From Anabaena lutea FACHB-196 (GTDB lineage Bacteria; Cyanobacteriota; Cyanobacteriia; Cyanobacteriales; Nostocaceae), in the NCBI RefSeq assembly GCF_014698305.1, contig NZ_JACJST010000019.1, forward strand, positions 51,248 to 115,247: a stretch of 64,000 bases of DNA, written 5' to 3'. Each line of letters opens with the position of its first letter. Position 1 is the stretch's first letter. A program made the position numbers and the translations under genes. The notes under the pieces are model-generated. The model was not told where the DNA came from. It saw nothing but the letters and a program-made list of their open reading frames with translations, and made no database searches. Below, piece after piece: positions 29,274-39,375 of the stretch.

Positions 29274-29671
29274 TTTATTTACTAGATACTAATGTTTGCG
29301 CTCGTTATCTGAATGGGAAATCGTTGACAATTCGGCAGCGTTTACGCTCAACAAAATTGACGGATATTGCAGTTTGTTCTGTAGTTAAAGGTGAGTTATT
29401 CTATGGTGCAATGAAAAGCAATAATCTTGAACAAACCCTTGCTAGACAGCAAGATTTTCTCAAGTTGTTTATTTCACTGCCATTTGATGATGATGCTTCT
29501 CTAATTTACGGAAGAATTCGTGCAGAATTATCAGCAAAAGGAATTATGATTGGTTCTAATGATTTACAAATTGCAGCTATTGCTATGGCAAATAATTTGA
29601 TATTGGTGACGCATAATGTCAAAGAATTTAGCCGGGTAAATGGGTTGCAGTTTGAAGATTGGGAAGTTTAA
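29270..29671 (+). CDS. vapC: VapC-type PIN domain ribonuclease toxin
   Basis: 133 aa. Starts MIYLLDTNVC (first acidic residue of the PIN site), then VVKGELFYGA, and IGSNDLQIAAIAMANNL near the C-terminus, with HNVKEFSRVNGL after it, all typical of VapC toxins that cut tRNA or rRNA. The preceding gene is the cognate antitoxin. Confidence 0.9.
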   Translation: MIYLLDTNVCARYLNGKSLTIRQRLRSTKLTDIAVCSVVKGELFYGAMKSNNLEQTLARQQDFLKLFISLPFDDDASLIYGRIRAELSAKGIMIGSNDLQIAAIAMANNLILVTHNVKEFSRVNGLQFEDWEV

Positions 29672-29782
29672 TTTTAATTTGCTAATATTAAAAATATAAA
29701 TATAATTTAAACCAAGGCTTAAAGGCTTAAAGTTAATAAGAATAAGAGCAGAAATAAAAAAGTAAACGACAGCAAACTAAAT

Positions 29783-29821
29783 AGATTTTAGATTTCAGAA
29801 TTAATCCAAAATCTAAAATCT
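29783..29821. terminator. 13-bp perfect hairpin between convergent vapC and cyclophilin genes
   Basis: AGATTTTAGATTT (29783-29795) pairs exactly with AAATCTAAAATCT (29809-29821). It is built from the same heptamer-like repeat found inside thiL. It is suitably placed as a bidirectional terminator. Confidence 0.5.
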
Positions 29822-29829
29822 GAAATTAA

Positions 29830-30936
29830 TTAAGTTGTCTGTGGCTGCACTAAATTTTCTATGCCCTGAACAACGGTTGCAGATTCAATTTTGTCATCCG
29901 CGTTCAGTTTATCTAAAATTTCTCTACCTTCGGTCAGATAGCCAAACACAGTATAGCGACCATCTAAAAGATTGCGTCCTGCGGGAGTAAGTTCTGGTTC
30001 AAAGAGGAAGAAGAAAATTTGAGAAGAAGCACCGTTTACGTCACTTTCAGGACGCGCCATTGCTAATGCACCAAAGGAAGAAAAAGGCAATACTGGCATA
30101 TCCAGATAACGTCCAGCATCTTCTAGAGTAATGCCGTAGGTTGGCTCTTTTTCGCCTTCTACTAATATTTCTAAAGGAACAGCACGATATTTACCTGTTT
30201 TGGGATCAATGAAACCGACTTCTTTCCCTTCTGGATCTCCGGTTTGGAGTACGTAAGATTCTTCAGAACGGGTGAACTCTAAACCGTTATAAAAACCCCG
30301 TTGGACTAAATCGACGAAGTTACCAGCAGTTACAGGGGCGCTGTAGCCGTCTACAACTACGGTAAGGTCGCCCTTATTGGTTTTGATGGCGATAGTGGCA
30401 CGACCTTTGAGTTGAGGCAAATTACTGTACTCAGCAGGAACTTCAAAGGGGAATTCCTTCACCATTGATTCTTCTAACAAGCTGACAAGATTTAGTAATT
30501 TGGCTCTGCCGTTAAGAATAGGTTCTTTTTGTTTGGTTTTAACTACTTCTTGCAGTTCTGCGATACCAGATTTCAACTCAGTAATCCAAGCTTGGGCTTG
30601 AGGTTGGCGTTCTTCCGGAACGCTTGCTAATATTTGGGAAGGTTGATCGAGTATCCGCGATGCTTGTTTGAGGTCATTATTAACTGCGCCCCATCGCTTA
30701 TTAGCCCGCAGTTGGTTAGAAATATCCTCTAAACTGACTTGCAGTTTGCGTACTGGTTTGTTATCGATGGGAAGTGCATACCGTAACAAAGCTTTGCCAT
30801 CGGTAATTGCATTTCCAGATGGCAGGGCTGCGTGACCCGAAGGAGTCCACCCAGCTGTAATTATGCCTAAAAATATAGTTACCAGGAGTATTGCCTTGAG
30901 GCTGTTATCTAGCCAGGACTTAAATAAGTTAAACAT
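29830..30936 (-). CDS. Cyclophilin-type peptidyl-prolyl cis-trans isomerase, exported
   Basis: 368 aa from ATG 30936, giving MFNLFKSW, a hydrophobic signal (LLVTIFLGIITA) and a cleavage region near HAALPS. The open frame extends to 31092 but that start would bury the signal. Residues about 50-160 form a PsbQ-like helical region (LEDISNQLRANKRW), then a cyclophilin domain (IKTNKGDLTVVVDG, GNFVDLVQRGFYNGL, GRYTVFGYLTEGREILDKL). The layout resembles TLP40-like thylakoid-lumen cyclophilins. It probably assists folding in the lumen or periplasm. Confidence 0.88.
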   Translation of the reverse strand: MFNLFKSWLDNSLKAILLVTIFLGIITAGWTPSGHAALPSGNAITDGKALLRYALPIDNKPVRKLQVSLEDISNQLRANKRWGAVNNDLKQASRILDQPSQILASVPEERQPQAQAWITELKSGIAELQEVVKTKQKEPILNGRAKLLNLVSLLEESMVKEFPFEVPAEYSNLPQLKGRATIAIKTNKGDLTVVVDGYSAPVTAGNFVDLVQRGFYNGLEFTRSEESYVLQTGDPEGKEVGFIDPKTGKYRAVPLEILVEGEKEPTYGITLEDAGRYLDMPVLPFSSFGALAMARPESDVNGASSQIFFFLFEPELTPAGRNLLDGRYTVFGYLTEGREILDKLNADDKIESATVVQGIENLVQPQTT

Positions 30937-31150
30937 GGGATAGCTCAAATGCAGCATTAAATTGTTGAGAAGGAAATCACCCATGAATAATCTTCCCACA
31001 GTAACAGTCCTGAGTGTTGAGTTATGAGGGCTGAGTTTTTTATCGGTAGTTTGTTGCTGTTTCTCAGTCACTTCTTGGAGAGCAACTAACAACTGACCAC
31101 CTTTGAAGGGTACAATAAATGCCGATTGTCTTCCAAAAATTTAAAGTTTC

Positions 31151-31708
31151 ATGATCTCTAGTAACGACTTTCGACCCGGTGTCTCTATTGTCTTAGACGG
31201 GTCTGTATGGCGAGTGATAGATTTCCTTCACGTTAAGCCGGGCAAAGGTTCTGCCTTTGTGCGAACAACACTAAGAAATGTCCAAACGGGGAAAGTACTC
31301 GAAAAAACTTTCCGGGCTGGGGAATCTGTGCCACAAGCTACTCTGGAAAAAATTACGATGCAGCATACCTATAAAGAGGGCGAAGAGTTGGTCTTTATGG
31401 ATATGGAAACCTACGAAGAAGGCAGATTGACCGTAGCGGAAATTGGCGATCGCGTAAAATACCTCAAAGAAGGTATGGAAGTCAATGTCATTCGTTGGGG
31501 CGAACAAGTTCTAGAAGTAGAATTGCCTAATTCTGTAGTTCTGGAAATTATCCAAACAGATCCTGGCGTTAAAGGTGATACTGCTACAGGTGGCACTAAA
31601 CCCGCAATTGTGGAAACTGGTGCTACTGTCATGGTTCCCTTGTTTATTGCCCAAGGAGAACGTATCAAAATTGATACCAGAGAAGATAAATATTTAGGCA
31701 GGGAATAA
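31151..31708 (+). CDS. efp: Translation elongation factor P
   Basis: 185 aa, the exact family length. It relieves ribosome stalling at polyproline. The loop [11 protein letters not shown] carries the modifiable Lys, and [14 protein letters not shown] with [12 protein letters not shown] and [11 protein letters not shown] form the conserved C-terminal OB fold. It lies upstream of accB, a common cyanobacterial order. Confidence 0.98.
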   Translation: MISSNDFRPGVSIVLDGSVWRVIDFLHVKPGKGSAFVRTTLRNVQTGKVLEKTFRAGESVPQATLEKITMQHTYKEGEELVFMDMETYEEGRLTVAEIGDRVKYLKEGMEVNVIRWGEQVLEVELPNSVVLEIIQTDPGVKGDTATGGTKPAIVETGATVMVPLFIAQGERIKIDTREDKYLGRE

Positions 31709-31879
31709 TTTTCATAATACCAAGTTGGGATAGTGACTGGGTAATGGGTAATCATTCTCCAATTACCAATTACCAATCCAAAATTGGTATTACCGATTTC
31801 AATCCCTTGTTTATATAGGGATTAAATCCCTGCCACACTTAAGATTTTCATTTACGTTTAGGTCGAGGTAAAAAAAACT

Positions 31880-32413
31880 GTGCCATTAGACTTTAATGAA
31901 ATCCGCCAACTACTGGCAACTATTGCACAAACGGATATTGCAGAAGTAACGCTCAAAAGCGATAATTTTGAGTTAACAGTACGGAAAGCTATCGGTAATC
32001 ATGTACTCGCGGTAAGTCAAGCTACGCTAGGTGGTGTGGTGGGTTCGGGATTGACATCGGTAACGACAGGAAATCAGATCGCACCCACACCGTTACCAGA
32101 AGTAACGACAAGCCGTGATAATTCCGTGGCTGGGGCGCAATCACCGTTATCAGTGAATACGCCCGCTGCTAGATTGGTAGAGGTGCAGTCCCCAATGGTA
32201 GGAACTTTTTATCGCGCACCAGCACCAACTGAAGGGCCTTTTGTGGAAGTGGGCGATCGCGTCCGCAGTGGTCAAACAGTCTGTATTATTGAAGCCATGA
32301 AGCTAATGAACGAAATTGAAGCCGAAGTTTCTGGACAGGTGATGGAAATTTTGGTGCAGAATGGCGAATCGGTAGAATATGGTCAACCTTTGATGCGAAT
32401 TAACCCTGATTAA
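31880..32413 (+). CDS. accB: Acetyl-CoA carboxylase biotin carboxyl carrier protein
   Basis: 177 aa, starting at GTG 31880 ([12 protein letters not shown]). The Pro/Ala/Thr-rich linker (about 50-95) is followed by a biotinyl domain with [15 protein letters not shown] and the biotinylation site [12 protein letters not shown] (Lys about 141). It is part of the first step of fatty acid synthesis and is adjacent to efp. Confidence 0.97.
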   Translation: MPLDFNEIRQLLATIAQTDIAEVTLKSDNFELTVRKAIGNHVLAVSQATLGGVVGSGLTSVTTGNQIAPTPLPEVTTSRDNSVAGAQSPLSVNTPAARLVEVQSPMVGTFYRAPAPTEGPFVEVGDRVRSGQTVCIIEAMKLMNEIEAEVSGQVMEILVQNGESVEYGQPLMRINPD

Positions 32414-32434
32414 GTATTAATATCTATATGAAAT

Positions 32435-32596
32435 TAGTCAAAATAATTCGTAATTGATCATTCGTAATTCGTAATTCTTGCCCCACACTGAAAAAGTGCT
32501 TGCTTGAAATCTAGGAAAAAGCATTTTTCTATCAATAACTTAAGTAAGTATGTTCTATTAATTACGAATTACGGATTACTAATTATTTTGATTACT
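32435..32596. repeat. 162-bp MITE-like element built of TTCGTAA heptamers
   Basis: The left arm (32435-32477) begins TAGTCAAAATAATTCGTAATT; the right arm (32560-32596) is its approximate inverse, ending AATTATTTTGATTACT. Tandem TTCGTAA units sit inside the left arm. A related array is at 41234-41261. It is noncoding. Confidence 0.5.
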
Positions 32597-32631
32597 GTTA
32601 ACACTTAGTCAGTCCTTGCGGGTTAATCCTG

Positions 32632-32709
32632 ATGAAACAAACGTTGCCTGTACCACCAGAACTAGTGCAACAAGTCGCTGAATACTTGAGGGTGTTAAAT
32701 AAGTCTTAG
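32632..32709 (+). CDS. Possible 25-aa peptide or remnant
   Basis: ATG 32632 to TAG 32709 encodes MKQTLPVPPELVQQVAEYL plus RVLNKS, an amphipathic helix. It has plausible amino-acid composition but no clear ribosome-binding site beyond weak GG. It could be the 5' remnant of a larger gene. Low certainty. Confidence 0.2.
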   Translation: MKQTLPVPPELVQQVAEYLRVLNKS

Positions 32710-32771
32710 TCATTGGTCATTGGTCATGAGTTTATTTTTGGGTAAACTGACCATTGACCATTGATGATTTG

Positions 32772-33377
32772 CTAAAGCGGATAATTTTTGTTAAAGCTTT
32801 CACGAGTTAAAGGCTGTTCTAGTTCCACACCTTCACCACCTAAAACATCCAATTGTTTGCCATTTACCTCAATGTAAACCTTGGCGTTAGGATTGAGAGT
32901 TGTAGCGGTGTAGACAACCTGACCGACACGACCCATCATGGAAGTGCTACCACCACCACTAGTAAAATCTGCTGATAAATTGACGTGGACTTCATTCTTG
33001 TCAGCTTTTAGTCCCAGTAGCTGAGTACCTTGGGGTATGGTTGTAGAATCTGTAGATTCAGTGGGCCCCGCTAATAATGTTTTAAAAGCGGCTTCTAAAG
33101 CTTGGTTGGGTTGTGCAGCAGCAATTTTTATCGGCTGAGGAACTAACTCAACGCTTTTTTCCGTGGGTCTAAGCCAATATATACTGGCAATTTGTTCATT
33201 ACCGGGCTGGGTTGTTACTGGCTGTTTGATGCTTTGAGAGGGGTTTGCTGGTGTGGAACTATTGGGAGTTTGGGAAGTTAACCAAGCTACTCCACCACTT
33301 ACCGCTACAACCGCAGCTGAGACGGCTGCTATTACACCTGAAGAAATATTACGGTTAGTTCTTTGTTGGTCATTCAT
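32772..33377 (-). CDS. GerMN domain-containing protein
   Basis: 201 aa. An N-terminal membrane helix (AVSAAVVAVSGGVAWL) and a Pro/Ser/Thr-rich spacer are followed by a GerMN domain from about residue 62: IYWLRPTEKSVELVP, AAFKTLLAGPTES, TQLLGLKADKNEVHVNLS, VYTATTLN. It is probably periplasmic and peptidoglycan- or envelope-associated; the precise role is unknown. Confidence 0.88.
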   Translation of the reverse strand: MNDQQRTNRNISSGVIAAVSAAVVAVSGGVAWLTSQTPNSSTPANPSQSIKQPVTTQPGNEQIASIYWLRPTEKSVELVPQPIKIAAAQPNQALEAAFKTLLAGPTESTDSTTIPQGTQLLGLKADKNEVHVNLSADFTSGGGSTSMMGRVGQVVYTATTLNPNAKVYIEVNGKQLDVLGGEGVELEQPLTRESFNKNYPL

Positions 33378-33992
33378 ATCTAAAACCTACTTGACAAAGG
33401 GCTGAAATAGTGTTAATGAGAGGAGAAACCTGGTTAAAGATAATAGGGATGCATGGTTTAGTTCTTAAAATCGATAGATGCTTTAATGTATGAAAATCCT
33501 GCTGATTTTAATTTTGCCTGTTTCATACCCATTTGGGATTGGGGATTTTAGATTAATAATCCTCTTGGTTAGGCTATTTCAGCATTTTGTAATCTTGCAC
33601 CCATAGTAACTTTATCTCATCTTTAATTTTAGGTTGACTGTTCTAGTCCGTCACCGGAATTTTGATGTAAATATAATTGTTTCTTGAAATACGGATATAA
33701 AGATGGTGTACGGAAAGATATTTAATACTCAATTAATACCCTGCATCCTCATTATTGATGAAATTAAAGATCCAAAAGTATGAATTATTTCAACTTATGT
33801 GTACTTTTGCTTGCTCCTTGAATTTAATCCTTTAATATATTAATCACGTTCTCAAGGGCAGTTTCCTGAAATTAATAGATATCTTGTCAGTTAGGTTAGA
33901 CGCGGTAATTAACTGATAACATCCTACCCTCTGAGATCAAATAATTTAACGTTATATTATAATCAATAATCGATCCCTCATTTGTGGTTGCT
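33378..33992. other. Intergenic region, no gene supported
   Basis: 615 bp of AT-rich sequence between the divergent GerMN gene and the uma2 remnant. A short heptamer-repeat-like stretch (GGGATTTTAGATT-type, near 33537-33553) is the only distinctive item. Confidence 0.4.
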
Positions 33993-34241
33993 ATGGTTGT
34001 CACTGCTTCAACCCAAAAAATTACCTGGGAACTCTTGCCTAAAGACTTCATTTTAGACGATGAACCTGTGGATAATGTCAATCAACCATCTTTAGCTGCT
34101 GCACTGACGGAAAGCCTACAAATGGCAGGGAAACTCCCAGAAACCGCCCTCGTAACGACCAATTACGGCATCTGTGCCACAATAAATGAAAAATTTGTGG
34201 TGAAAGCACCTGACTCTTGTGCAGCTAATAAAGCTTCTTGA
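33993..34241 (+). pseudogene. Uma2 family gene, 3'-truncated remnant
   Basis: From ATG 33993 the frame reads MVVTASTQKITWELLPKD, DEPVDNVNQPSLAAALTESL, TTNYGICATINEKFVVKAPD, which is the N-terminus of a common cyanobacterial Uma2 subfamily. That family normally continues with WAYI... for about 150 more residues. Here similarity stops near 34209 and the frame ends at 34241. The breakpoint coincides with the 3' end of the minus-strand PIN toxin gene, so arrival of the toxin-antitoxin module probably removed the rest. Confidence 0.65.
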
Positions 34242-34693
34242 TAGAGTCGTGAACTAATGTGTTTACCTTCGGCAATTAAACTATCTAAAACATCTTTGAT
34301 TGCGGGGATTAAACCTTGTTGTTTTGCTACTAATAAAATACCAATTGTGCCAATAATTTTTAAGTTTCGAGATAAAGCAACTCGTCTAGCATCCAAATCA
34401 TCCATTAATAATTGATCAGATGCTAACTCTTCAGCAAGAATCATAGCAGCACATTCACCTGCACCTAGATTTGTTGCCTTTTTTAGATTAGATAGTTGTT
34501 TGAAATTCCTAACTGCTATTATCTCTATCCAATCTGCTGATTTGACTAAATTAACTGCTGGATGAGTTCCTGTTGTTACTTCATTATAAACTTCTTGGGG
34601 AATAATAACTTTACCAAAAATATCCCGCAGTAAATTGAGTTGTCCAACTTTTGCTAATTCACTTAAGGGAGTTGTATCGGAGACAATAATCAC
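34163..34693 (-). CDS. DUF3368 PIN-like toxin
   Basis: 176 aa. MIIVSDTTPLSELAKVGQL, VIIPQEVYNEV, LGAGECAAMILAEEL, LLMDDLDARRVA and TIGILLVAKQQGLI are the signatures of DUF3368 proteins, PIN-fold ribonucleases paired with UPF0175 antitoxins. It overlaps the upstream antitoxin gene by 4 bp. The last 15 or so residues (GAFTTNFSFIVAQMP) are read antisense through the uma2 remnant, so the natural C-terminus may have been replaced. Confidence 0.85.
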   Translation of the reverse strand: MIIVSDTTPLSELAKVGQLNLLRDIFGKVIIPQEVYNEVTTGTHPAVNLVKSADWIEIIAVRNFKQLSNLKKATNLGAGECAAMILAEELASDQLLMDDLDARRVALSRNLKIIGTIGILLVAKQQGLIPAIKDVLDSLIAEGKHISSRLYQEALLAAQESGAFTTNFSFIVAQMP

Positions 34694-34971
34694 TTTTTAT
34701 ACTGGCTTAAAATTTCTAGTGTTTGAGTAACTTCTTCCTGTAGTTCTTCCTTGGTTTGGGTAGGGAAGGGAGATATTTGGTAAATATCCATTAATTCAGA
34801 AATTTGCCAACGTTCAATTTCTAATAATTCTGCTGCACGTCCAGCACTAATATCTCCATGACGTAATAATGTCATGATGTATGCTTCTTTGGCTTTTTTT
34901 TCTGCTTCTAAACGATGGATTTCTGGGACTTCGGGTAAGGTGAGGGTAAATTTGATTTCTGTTGTAGCCAT
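34690..34971 (-). CDS. UPF0175 family antitoxin
   Basis: 93 aa. The HTH-like core AYIMTLLRHGDISAGRAAELL followed by ERWQISELMDIY identifies UPF0175, the antitoxin partner of DUF3368 toxins. ATGA overlap with the toxin gene indicates coupled translation. Confidence 0.85.
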   Translation of the reverse strand: MATTEIKFTLTLPEVPEIHRLEAEKKAKEAYIMTLLRHGDISAGRAAELLEIERWQISELMDIYQISPFPTQTKEELQEEVTQTLEILSQYKK

Positions 34972-35060
34972 TTTGTTTTACCTTTCATAATTTTGGGAAA
35001 TGTTGGGTAACATCCGTCAACCCAACCTACTATTGACTGTCTGATAGCGTGGCGTAGCCA

Positions 35061-35099
35061 TATCAGGATTTTTAGGATTAAAGGATGTACAAGATTGAC
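35061..35099. repeat. Dispersed intergenic repeat, copy 1 (ATCAGGAT..AAGGAT type)
   Basis: TATCAGGATTTTTAGGATTA continues into AAGGATGTACAAGATTGAC. Close copies occur at 39188-39224 and 45390-45425, each intergenic. Origin unknown. Confidence 0.45.
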
Positions 35100-35173
35100 A
35101 ATTTAGGGGGCTAACCAAGAAAAAAACCTCTGCGTACCTCAGCGTTTACCTCAGCGCCCCTCTGCGTTTAATC

Positions 35174-36982
35174 TTACCCTTCTATCGCTTCTTTAATCCA
35201 CTGTTGCAACGTATTGACAACTTCCTCAATCGGGATTTCTTGAGATTCACGAGTTGCGCGTTTTACTACTTCAACTTTACCGTTATTAATCGCTCTGCCG
35301 GTAACAATTCTAAAGGGAATTCCGATTAAATCGGCATCTTTGAATTTAACACCTGCGCGTTCATCTCTGTCATCAAGTAATGTTTCTACACCTGAAGAGT
35401 TGAGTTCTGTGTAAAGCTTTTCCGCAACTTCTATTTGTTGGGCATCTTTAATGTTAGGAATGGTGATAATGGCGTGATAGGGTGCGATCGCAACTGGCCA
35501 GATTATGCCATCCTTATCATAGGATTGTTCAACGGCTGATTGTGCTAACCGAGACACACCTACACCGTAGCAACCCATAATCAAAGGTTTTTCTTCCCCT
35601 TGTTCGTTGGTATAAGTTGCACCCATCGCTTCAGAGTATTTTGTCCCCAGTTGGAAGATGTGACCGGCTTCGATACCTCTAGCTGTTTGTAGGGTTTGGT
35701 TTGAATCGTGCAGAGAGCGATCGCCTGCTTTGGATTTACGAATATCTACGGTTAATACTGGTAATTTAAATTGCTCATTCCAATTTGCACCAACGACATG
35801 AAAACCAGTTTCATTTGCACCGGTGACAAAATTCTTTAACTCCACAGCGGTTTTATCCACCAAGCGCACAAACTGGGAATTTACCTGTTTACTTGCAGCG
35901 ATATAATCATCAGCAATATCTGGTGCAACATAACCTAAAGGTAAAGATTTTGCTGCCCAAGTGGCAATTGTTTCACTAGTAGGTATACTAAAAGCAATAA
36001 TAGCTTTTGCACTAAATTGAGGAGCTAATTTAGTCAATTCATTTTGTAATTTGACTTCGTTAACTTCCTGATCTCCGCGAATATTTACCAACACCAAAAC
36101 CGTTAAACCGTTATCATATACAGTTTGATATAAAACGTTTTTAACAATTTGAGTAGGAGAACATTTCAAGAAATTACAAAGTTTTTCAATTGTATCAGTT
36201 CCCGGAGTTTCCCGTTTTTCGTAACTTGTAAAAGGTGAAGTTTCCGAATCAGCAGGTAAAGAAACCGCTTTTTCTACATTCGCGGCATATTTACCATCTT
36301 CAGTGTAGAGAACTTCATCTTCTCCTGCATCTGCTAATACCATAAATTCTGTAGAACCAGAACCACCAATAGCACCAGAATCAGCTTCTACTGCTCGGAA
36401 AGCTAAACCAGAACGTCGCAACATATTACTGTATGCTTTGTACATATCCTGGTAAGTTTTTTGCAAACTTTCTTCATCAGCATGGAAAGAATAACCATCT
36501 TTCATGATAAATTCTCTGCCACGCATCAAACCAAAACGGGGACGAATTTCATCACGAAATTTAGTTTGCAGTTGATATAAATGTAGAGGTAATTGACGAT
36601 ATGAACGAATCATATCACGGGCAACTGTTGTAATTACTTCTTCATGAGTTGGGCCAAGTCCTAATTGTTGTTCTCGTCTATCAACGAGAGAAAACATAAT
36701 TCCCTCAGCCTTAGTATATGTATCCCAACGTCCCGATTCCTTCCATAATTCAGAAGGTTGTAGTTGGGGTAATAAACATTCTTGTGCGCCGGTAGCGTTC
36801 ATTTCTTCCCGTACAATTTGGGAAACTTTTTGCAAAACCCGCCACATTAGGGGAAGATAAGCGTAAATGCCGCTACCGATGCGACGGATATAACCGGCAC
36901 GAAGTAACAATTTATGACTAGGGATTTCCGCATCAGCAGGATCATCCCTCAGTGTAACAAATAACATTTGTGATAATCGCAT
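35174..36982 (-). CDS. proS: Prolyl-tRNA synthetase
   Basis: 602 aa, the bacterial-type ProS with an INS editing domain between motifs 2 and 3. Start [18 protein letters not shown], motif 2 in [17 protein letters not shown], the YbaK-like insertion from about residue 225 to 400 ([17 protein letters not shown]), motif 3 in [10 protein letters not shown] and the anticodon-binding domain at the C-terminus ([18 protein letters not shown]). It charges tRNA-Pro. Confidence 0.97.
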   Translation of the reverse strand: MRLSQMLFVTLRDDPADAEIPSHKLLLRAGYIRRIGSGIYAYLPLMWRVLQKVSQIVREEMNATGAQECLLPQLQPSELWKESGRWDTYTKAEGIMFSLVDRREQQLGLGPTHEEVITTVARDMIRSYRQLPLHLYQLQTKFRDEIRPRFGLMRGREFIMKDGYSFHADEESLQKTYQDMYKAYSNMLRRSGLAFRAVEADSGAIGGSGSTEFMVLADAGEDEVLYTEDGKYAANVEKAVSLPADSETSPFTSYEKRETPGTDTIEKLCNFLKCSPTQIVKNVLYQTVYDNGLTVLVLVNIRGDQEVNEVKLQNELTKLAPQFSAKAIIAFSIPTSETIATWAAKSLPLGYVAPDIADDYIAASKQVNSQFVRLVDKTAVELKNFVTGANETGFHVVGANWNEQFKLPVLTVDIRKSKAGDRSLHDSNQTLQTARGIEAGHIFQLGTKYSEAMGATYTNEQGEEKPLIMGCYGVGVSRLAQSAVEQSYDKDGIIWPVAIAPYHAIITIPNIKDAQQIEVAEKLYTELNSSGVETLLDDRDERAGVKFKDADLIGIPFRIVTGRAINNGKVEVVKRATRESQEIPIEEVVNTLQQWIKEAIEG

Positions 36983-37110
36983 CGTTTTTTACCTTTACTT
37001 CCTAACTTTTCCAATCGGTTATGTTTAAAGTGTTTCCATTTAGTGAGGACTAAAGTCCTTACTACTAACCAAATTCTGCTTTTTCTATGTAACTTGAGGA
37101 GATAACTATC

Positions 37111-38502
37111 TTGTCTGAAGTAATGTATCAAGCACAACCACCTTTAGAATTTATTCCGCCAGCGCTGAACCCCTTACTATTAAGATTTGTTCATCTTTTT
37201 TTACCCGACTGGATACGCTGGAAAACTCCTATTAGCCAAATTGAAGCAGAAAATGTGGAAGTTTTGCTTGATCTTTATCAGCAATTTCAGGAAGGGAAAA
37301 TCCGCTTTATGCTGGCGTTTCGTCATCCTAAAACAGAAGATCCACTTTGTTTAGCTTACTTGTTTTCCCAACTTGTGCCAAAGGTAGCACGACGGCGGGG
37401 TGTACAGCTACAGCATCCGATTCATGCCCATTTTATCTATGATCGGGGAATTCCTCTATGGGCGGGTAAACATATTGGTTGGCTTGCTTCTCATTTAGGT
37501 GGTACTCCCATTCAACGCGGTAAGGCTGACTGGACGGGGTTACGTTCAGCGCGGGATTTATATATTAATGGTAAGTTTCCCATGGCTGCTGCGCCAGAGG
37601 GTGCGACAAATGGGTTATCAGAGATTGTTAGTCCTTTGGAACCGGGTATTGCTCAAATGGGTTTTTGGTGTGCAGAAGATTTGCAAAAAGCGGGGAGAAA
37701 TGAGGAAGTTTTAATTTTACCAATTGGAATTAAATATAGTTATGTGAATCAACCTTGGGATAATATAGCAAATTTGTTAACTGAATTAGAAGCAGCTAGT
37801 GGTTTATCTGTCAAGTCAGTAAATAGTACTTCTTTTGATGTGCTTTATCCTCGATTATTGACTTTATCAGAACATTTATTATCGATAATGGAGCAATTTT
37901 ATACTCGATTCTATCATCAAACATTGCCAGATGATAAGATTATCAATGGGGAAATTTTAGATAGAAATGAAGCTTTAGCTTATCGCTTACAAGCTGTGAT
38001 GAATATTGCGTTATTCATTGCTGAACAGTATTTTGATTTACCATCTAGGGGAAATTGGGCTGATAGATGTAGACGGGTAGAACAAGCCGGTTGGAATTAT
38101 ATCTTTAGAGAAGATTTTAAGGATATTAAATCATTATCTCCCCTTGAGAAAAGTTTGGGGGATAGAATAGCTGAAGAAGCATATTTTCGGATGTGGCACA
38201 TGAGGTTAGTTGAGAGTTTTGTGGCTGTTTCTGGTATTTATATTCGGGAAAAGCCAACGGTAGAAAGATTTGCGGAAACGACTTTAATTTTATGGAATAT
38301 GGTGAATAAAATTAAGGGTATCAATCCTTTACCGCGTCCGCAATTGGGTAAGCAGCAGGTGAAGATAACTGTGGGTGAACCGATATCTGTTTCTGAACGT
38401 TATTCGGGTTATAAAAGTAGTCGGGTTGCTGCTAGACAAGCGGTGTCTGAGTTGACGAGTGATTTACAGCAGGTTTTGGAGGGTTTGGTTGAGAAGGGAT
38501 GA
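37111..38502 (+). CDS. PlsC-type 1-acyl-sn-glycerol-3-phosphate acyltransferase family protein
   Basis: 463 aa. The acyltransferase signature HX4D is in FRHPKTEDP and the acceptor-binding region in APEGATNG, within a PlsC-like domain (about 70-225). A C-terminal region of about 230 residues of unknown function follows. Start TTG 37111 is supported by GAGGAG about 10 nt upstream; ATG 37123 is the alternative. It probably acts in membrane phospholipid or related acyl transfer. Confidence 0.85.
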   Translation: MSEVMYQAQPPLEFIPPALNPLLLRFVHLFLPDWIRWKTPISQIEAENVEVLLDLYQQFQEGKIRFMLAFRHPKTEDPLCLAYLFSQLVPKVARRRGVQLQHPIHAHFIYDRGIPLWAGKHIGWLASHLGGTPIQRGKADWTGLRSARDLYINGKFPMAAAPEGATNGLSEIVSPLEPGIAQMGFWCAEDLQKAGRNEEVLILPIGIKYSYVNQPWDNIANLLTELEAASGLSVKSVNSTSFDVLYPRLLTLSEHLLSIMEQFYTRFYHQTLPDDKIINGEILDRNEALAYRLQAVMNIALFIAEQYFDLPSRGNWADRCRRVEQAGWNYIFREDFKDIKSLSPLEKSLGDRIAEEAYFRMWHMRLVESFVAVSGIYIREKPTVERFAETTLILWNMVNKIKGINPLPRPQLGKQQVKITVGEPISVSERYSGYKSSRVAARQAVSELTSDLQQVLEGLVEKG

Positions 38503-38549
38503 TTTTTTTTCTCACGCAGAGTCACCGAGAGAAATTCAGAGTGTGATCT

Positions 38550-38578
38550 AAATCCTCAATTTTTGAAGTTGAGGATTT
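38550..38578. terminator. 10-bp perfect hairpin between convergent genes
   Basis: AAATCCTCAA (38550-38559) pairs with TTGAGGATTT (38569-38578) over a 9-nt loop. It sits between the acyltransferase stop (38502) and the convergent hypothetical gene (38586). Confidence 0.55.
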
Positions 38579-38585
38579 GGGTTAT

Positions 38586-39110
38586 TTATTTGGCGCTATT
38601 TTTTAAATCGTTCCATGCTTTGACTACTTCATTTAATTTATTTGGTAATTGAGATTGAGAAATATCATTGTATTGTGTTGTGGTGGTTTTACTAGTTAGG
38701 GTATAGGTAATATAGTCTGCTGCACCTTGAGGTGCGGGATAACTCAATTTGTTGAATTTTTCAAATTTGGCTTTATTTAGTAAGCGTTCAAACTGTCTTA
38801 CTTTTTCTTTAGAAACTCTCAAAACACTACGTTGTGAGTCGTTAGCATCTCCTATTGATACTCTTATTAGTCTACCGTCATTAAGTAAAACGGTTTGATA
38901 GGTTCTCCCTGTTATTCCTCCACTAGCAATTTCTCTAAATACTACTTCTTTGGTTAAAGGTTCTGGTAATTGATTGTTAGGAATTATGACAGGTTTGATT
39001 TTATTACCGTTATTAATTTGATGGTGTTGTTGGCTGGGATTAGCAATAGCAGGAATGGTTGTCAAGCTACACAAAGATAGGATTGTGGTTAATATGATGA
39101 TGTTTTTCAT
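38586..39110 (-). CDS. Exported hypothetical protein
   Basis: 174 aa from ATG 39110 (MKNIIILTTILSLCSLTTIP), a clear signal peptide cleaved near AIANPS; a start at 39134 adds eight residues. The mature part has RTYQTVLLNDGRLIRVSIGD and YITYTLTSKTTTTQYND and is probably a small beta-rich periplasmic domain. No family is recognised. Confidence 0.7.
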   Translation of the reverse strand: MKNIIILTTILSLCSLTTIPAIANPSQQHHQINNGNKIKPVIIPNNQLPEPLTKEVVFREIASGGITGRTYQTVLLNDGRLIRVSIGDANDSQRSVLRVSKEKVRQFERLLNKAKFEKFNKLSYPAPQGAADYITYTLTSKTTTTQYNDISQSQLPNKLNEVVKAWNDLKNSAK

Positions 39111-39187
39111 GATTATTTTTGAAAAAAATACCAAGATGATTAATTATTGATGACGTTGGGGAATCTTGTATTGTTTCCTCTTTGTCT

Positions 39188-39224
39188 AAATCAGGATTTA
39201 TAGGATTTAAGGATTTACAGGATG
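39188..39224. repeat. Dispersed intergenic repeat, copy 2 (ATCAGGAT..AAGGAT type)
   Basis: AAATCAGGATTTATAGGATT continues into TAAGGATTTACAGGATG. Related to copies at 35061 and 45390. Confidence 0.45.
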
Positions 39225-39375
39225 TTAGCTTGTGATTTATCTGCTGATGATAGAATGCAATTAATGTAGAGAAATACTCCGCAGACTTAATTAAGGGCAT
39301 TAATTGAATAAAGCATTATTTAAATGTATAATTTAGGAGATTAAAAATTCATTTTAACTAGGTAAGAAAAACAAA

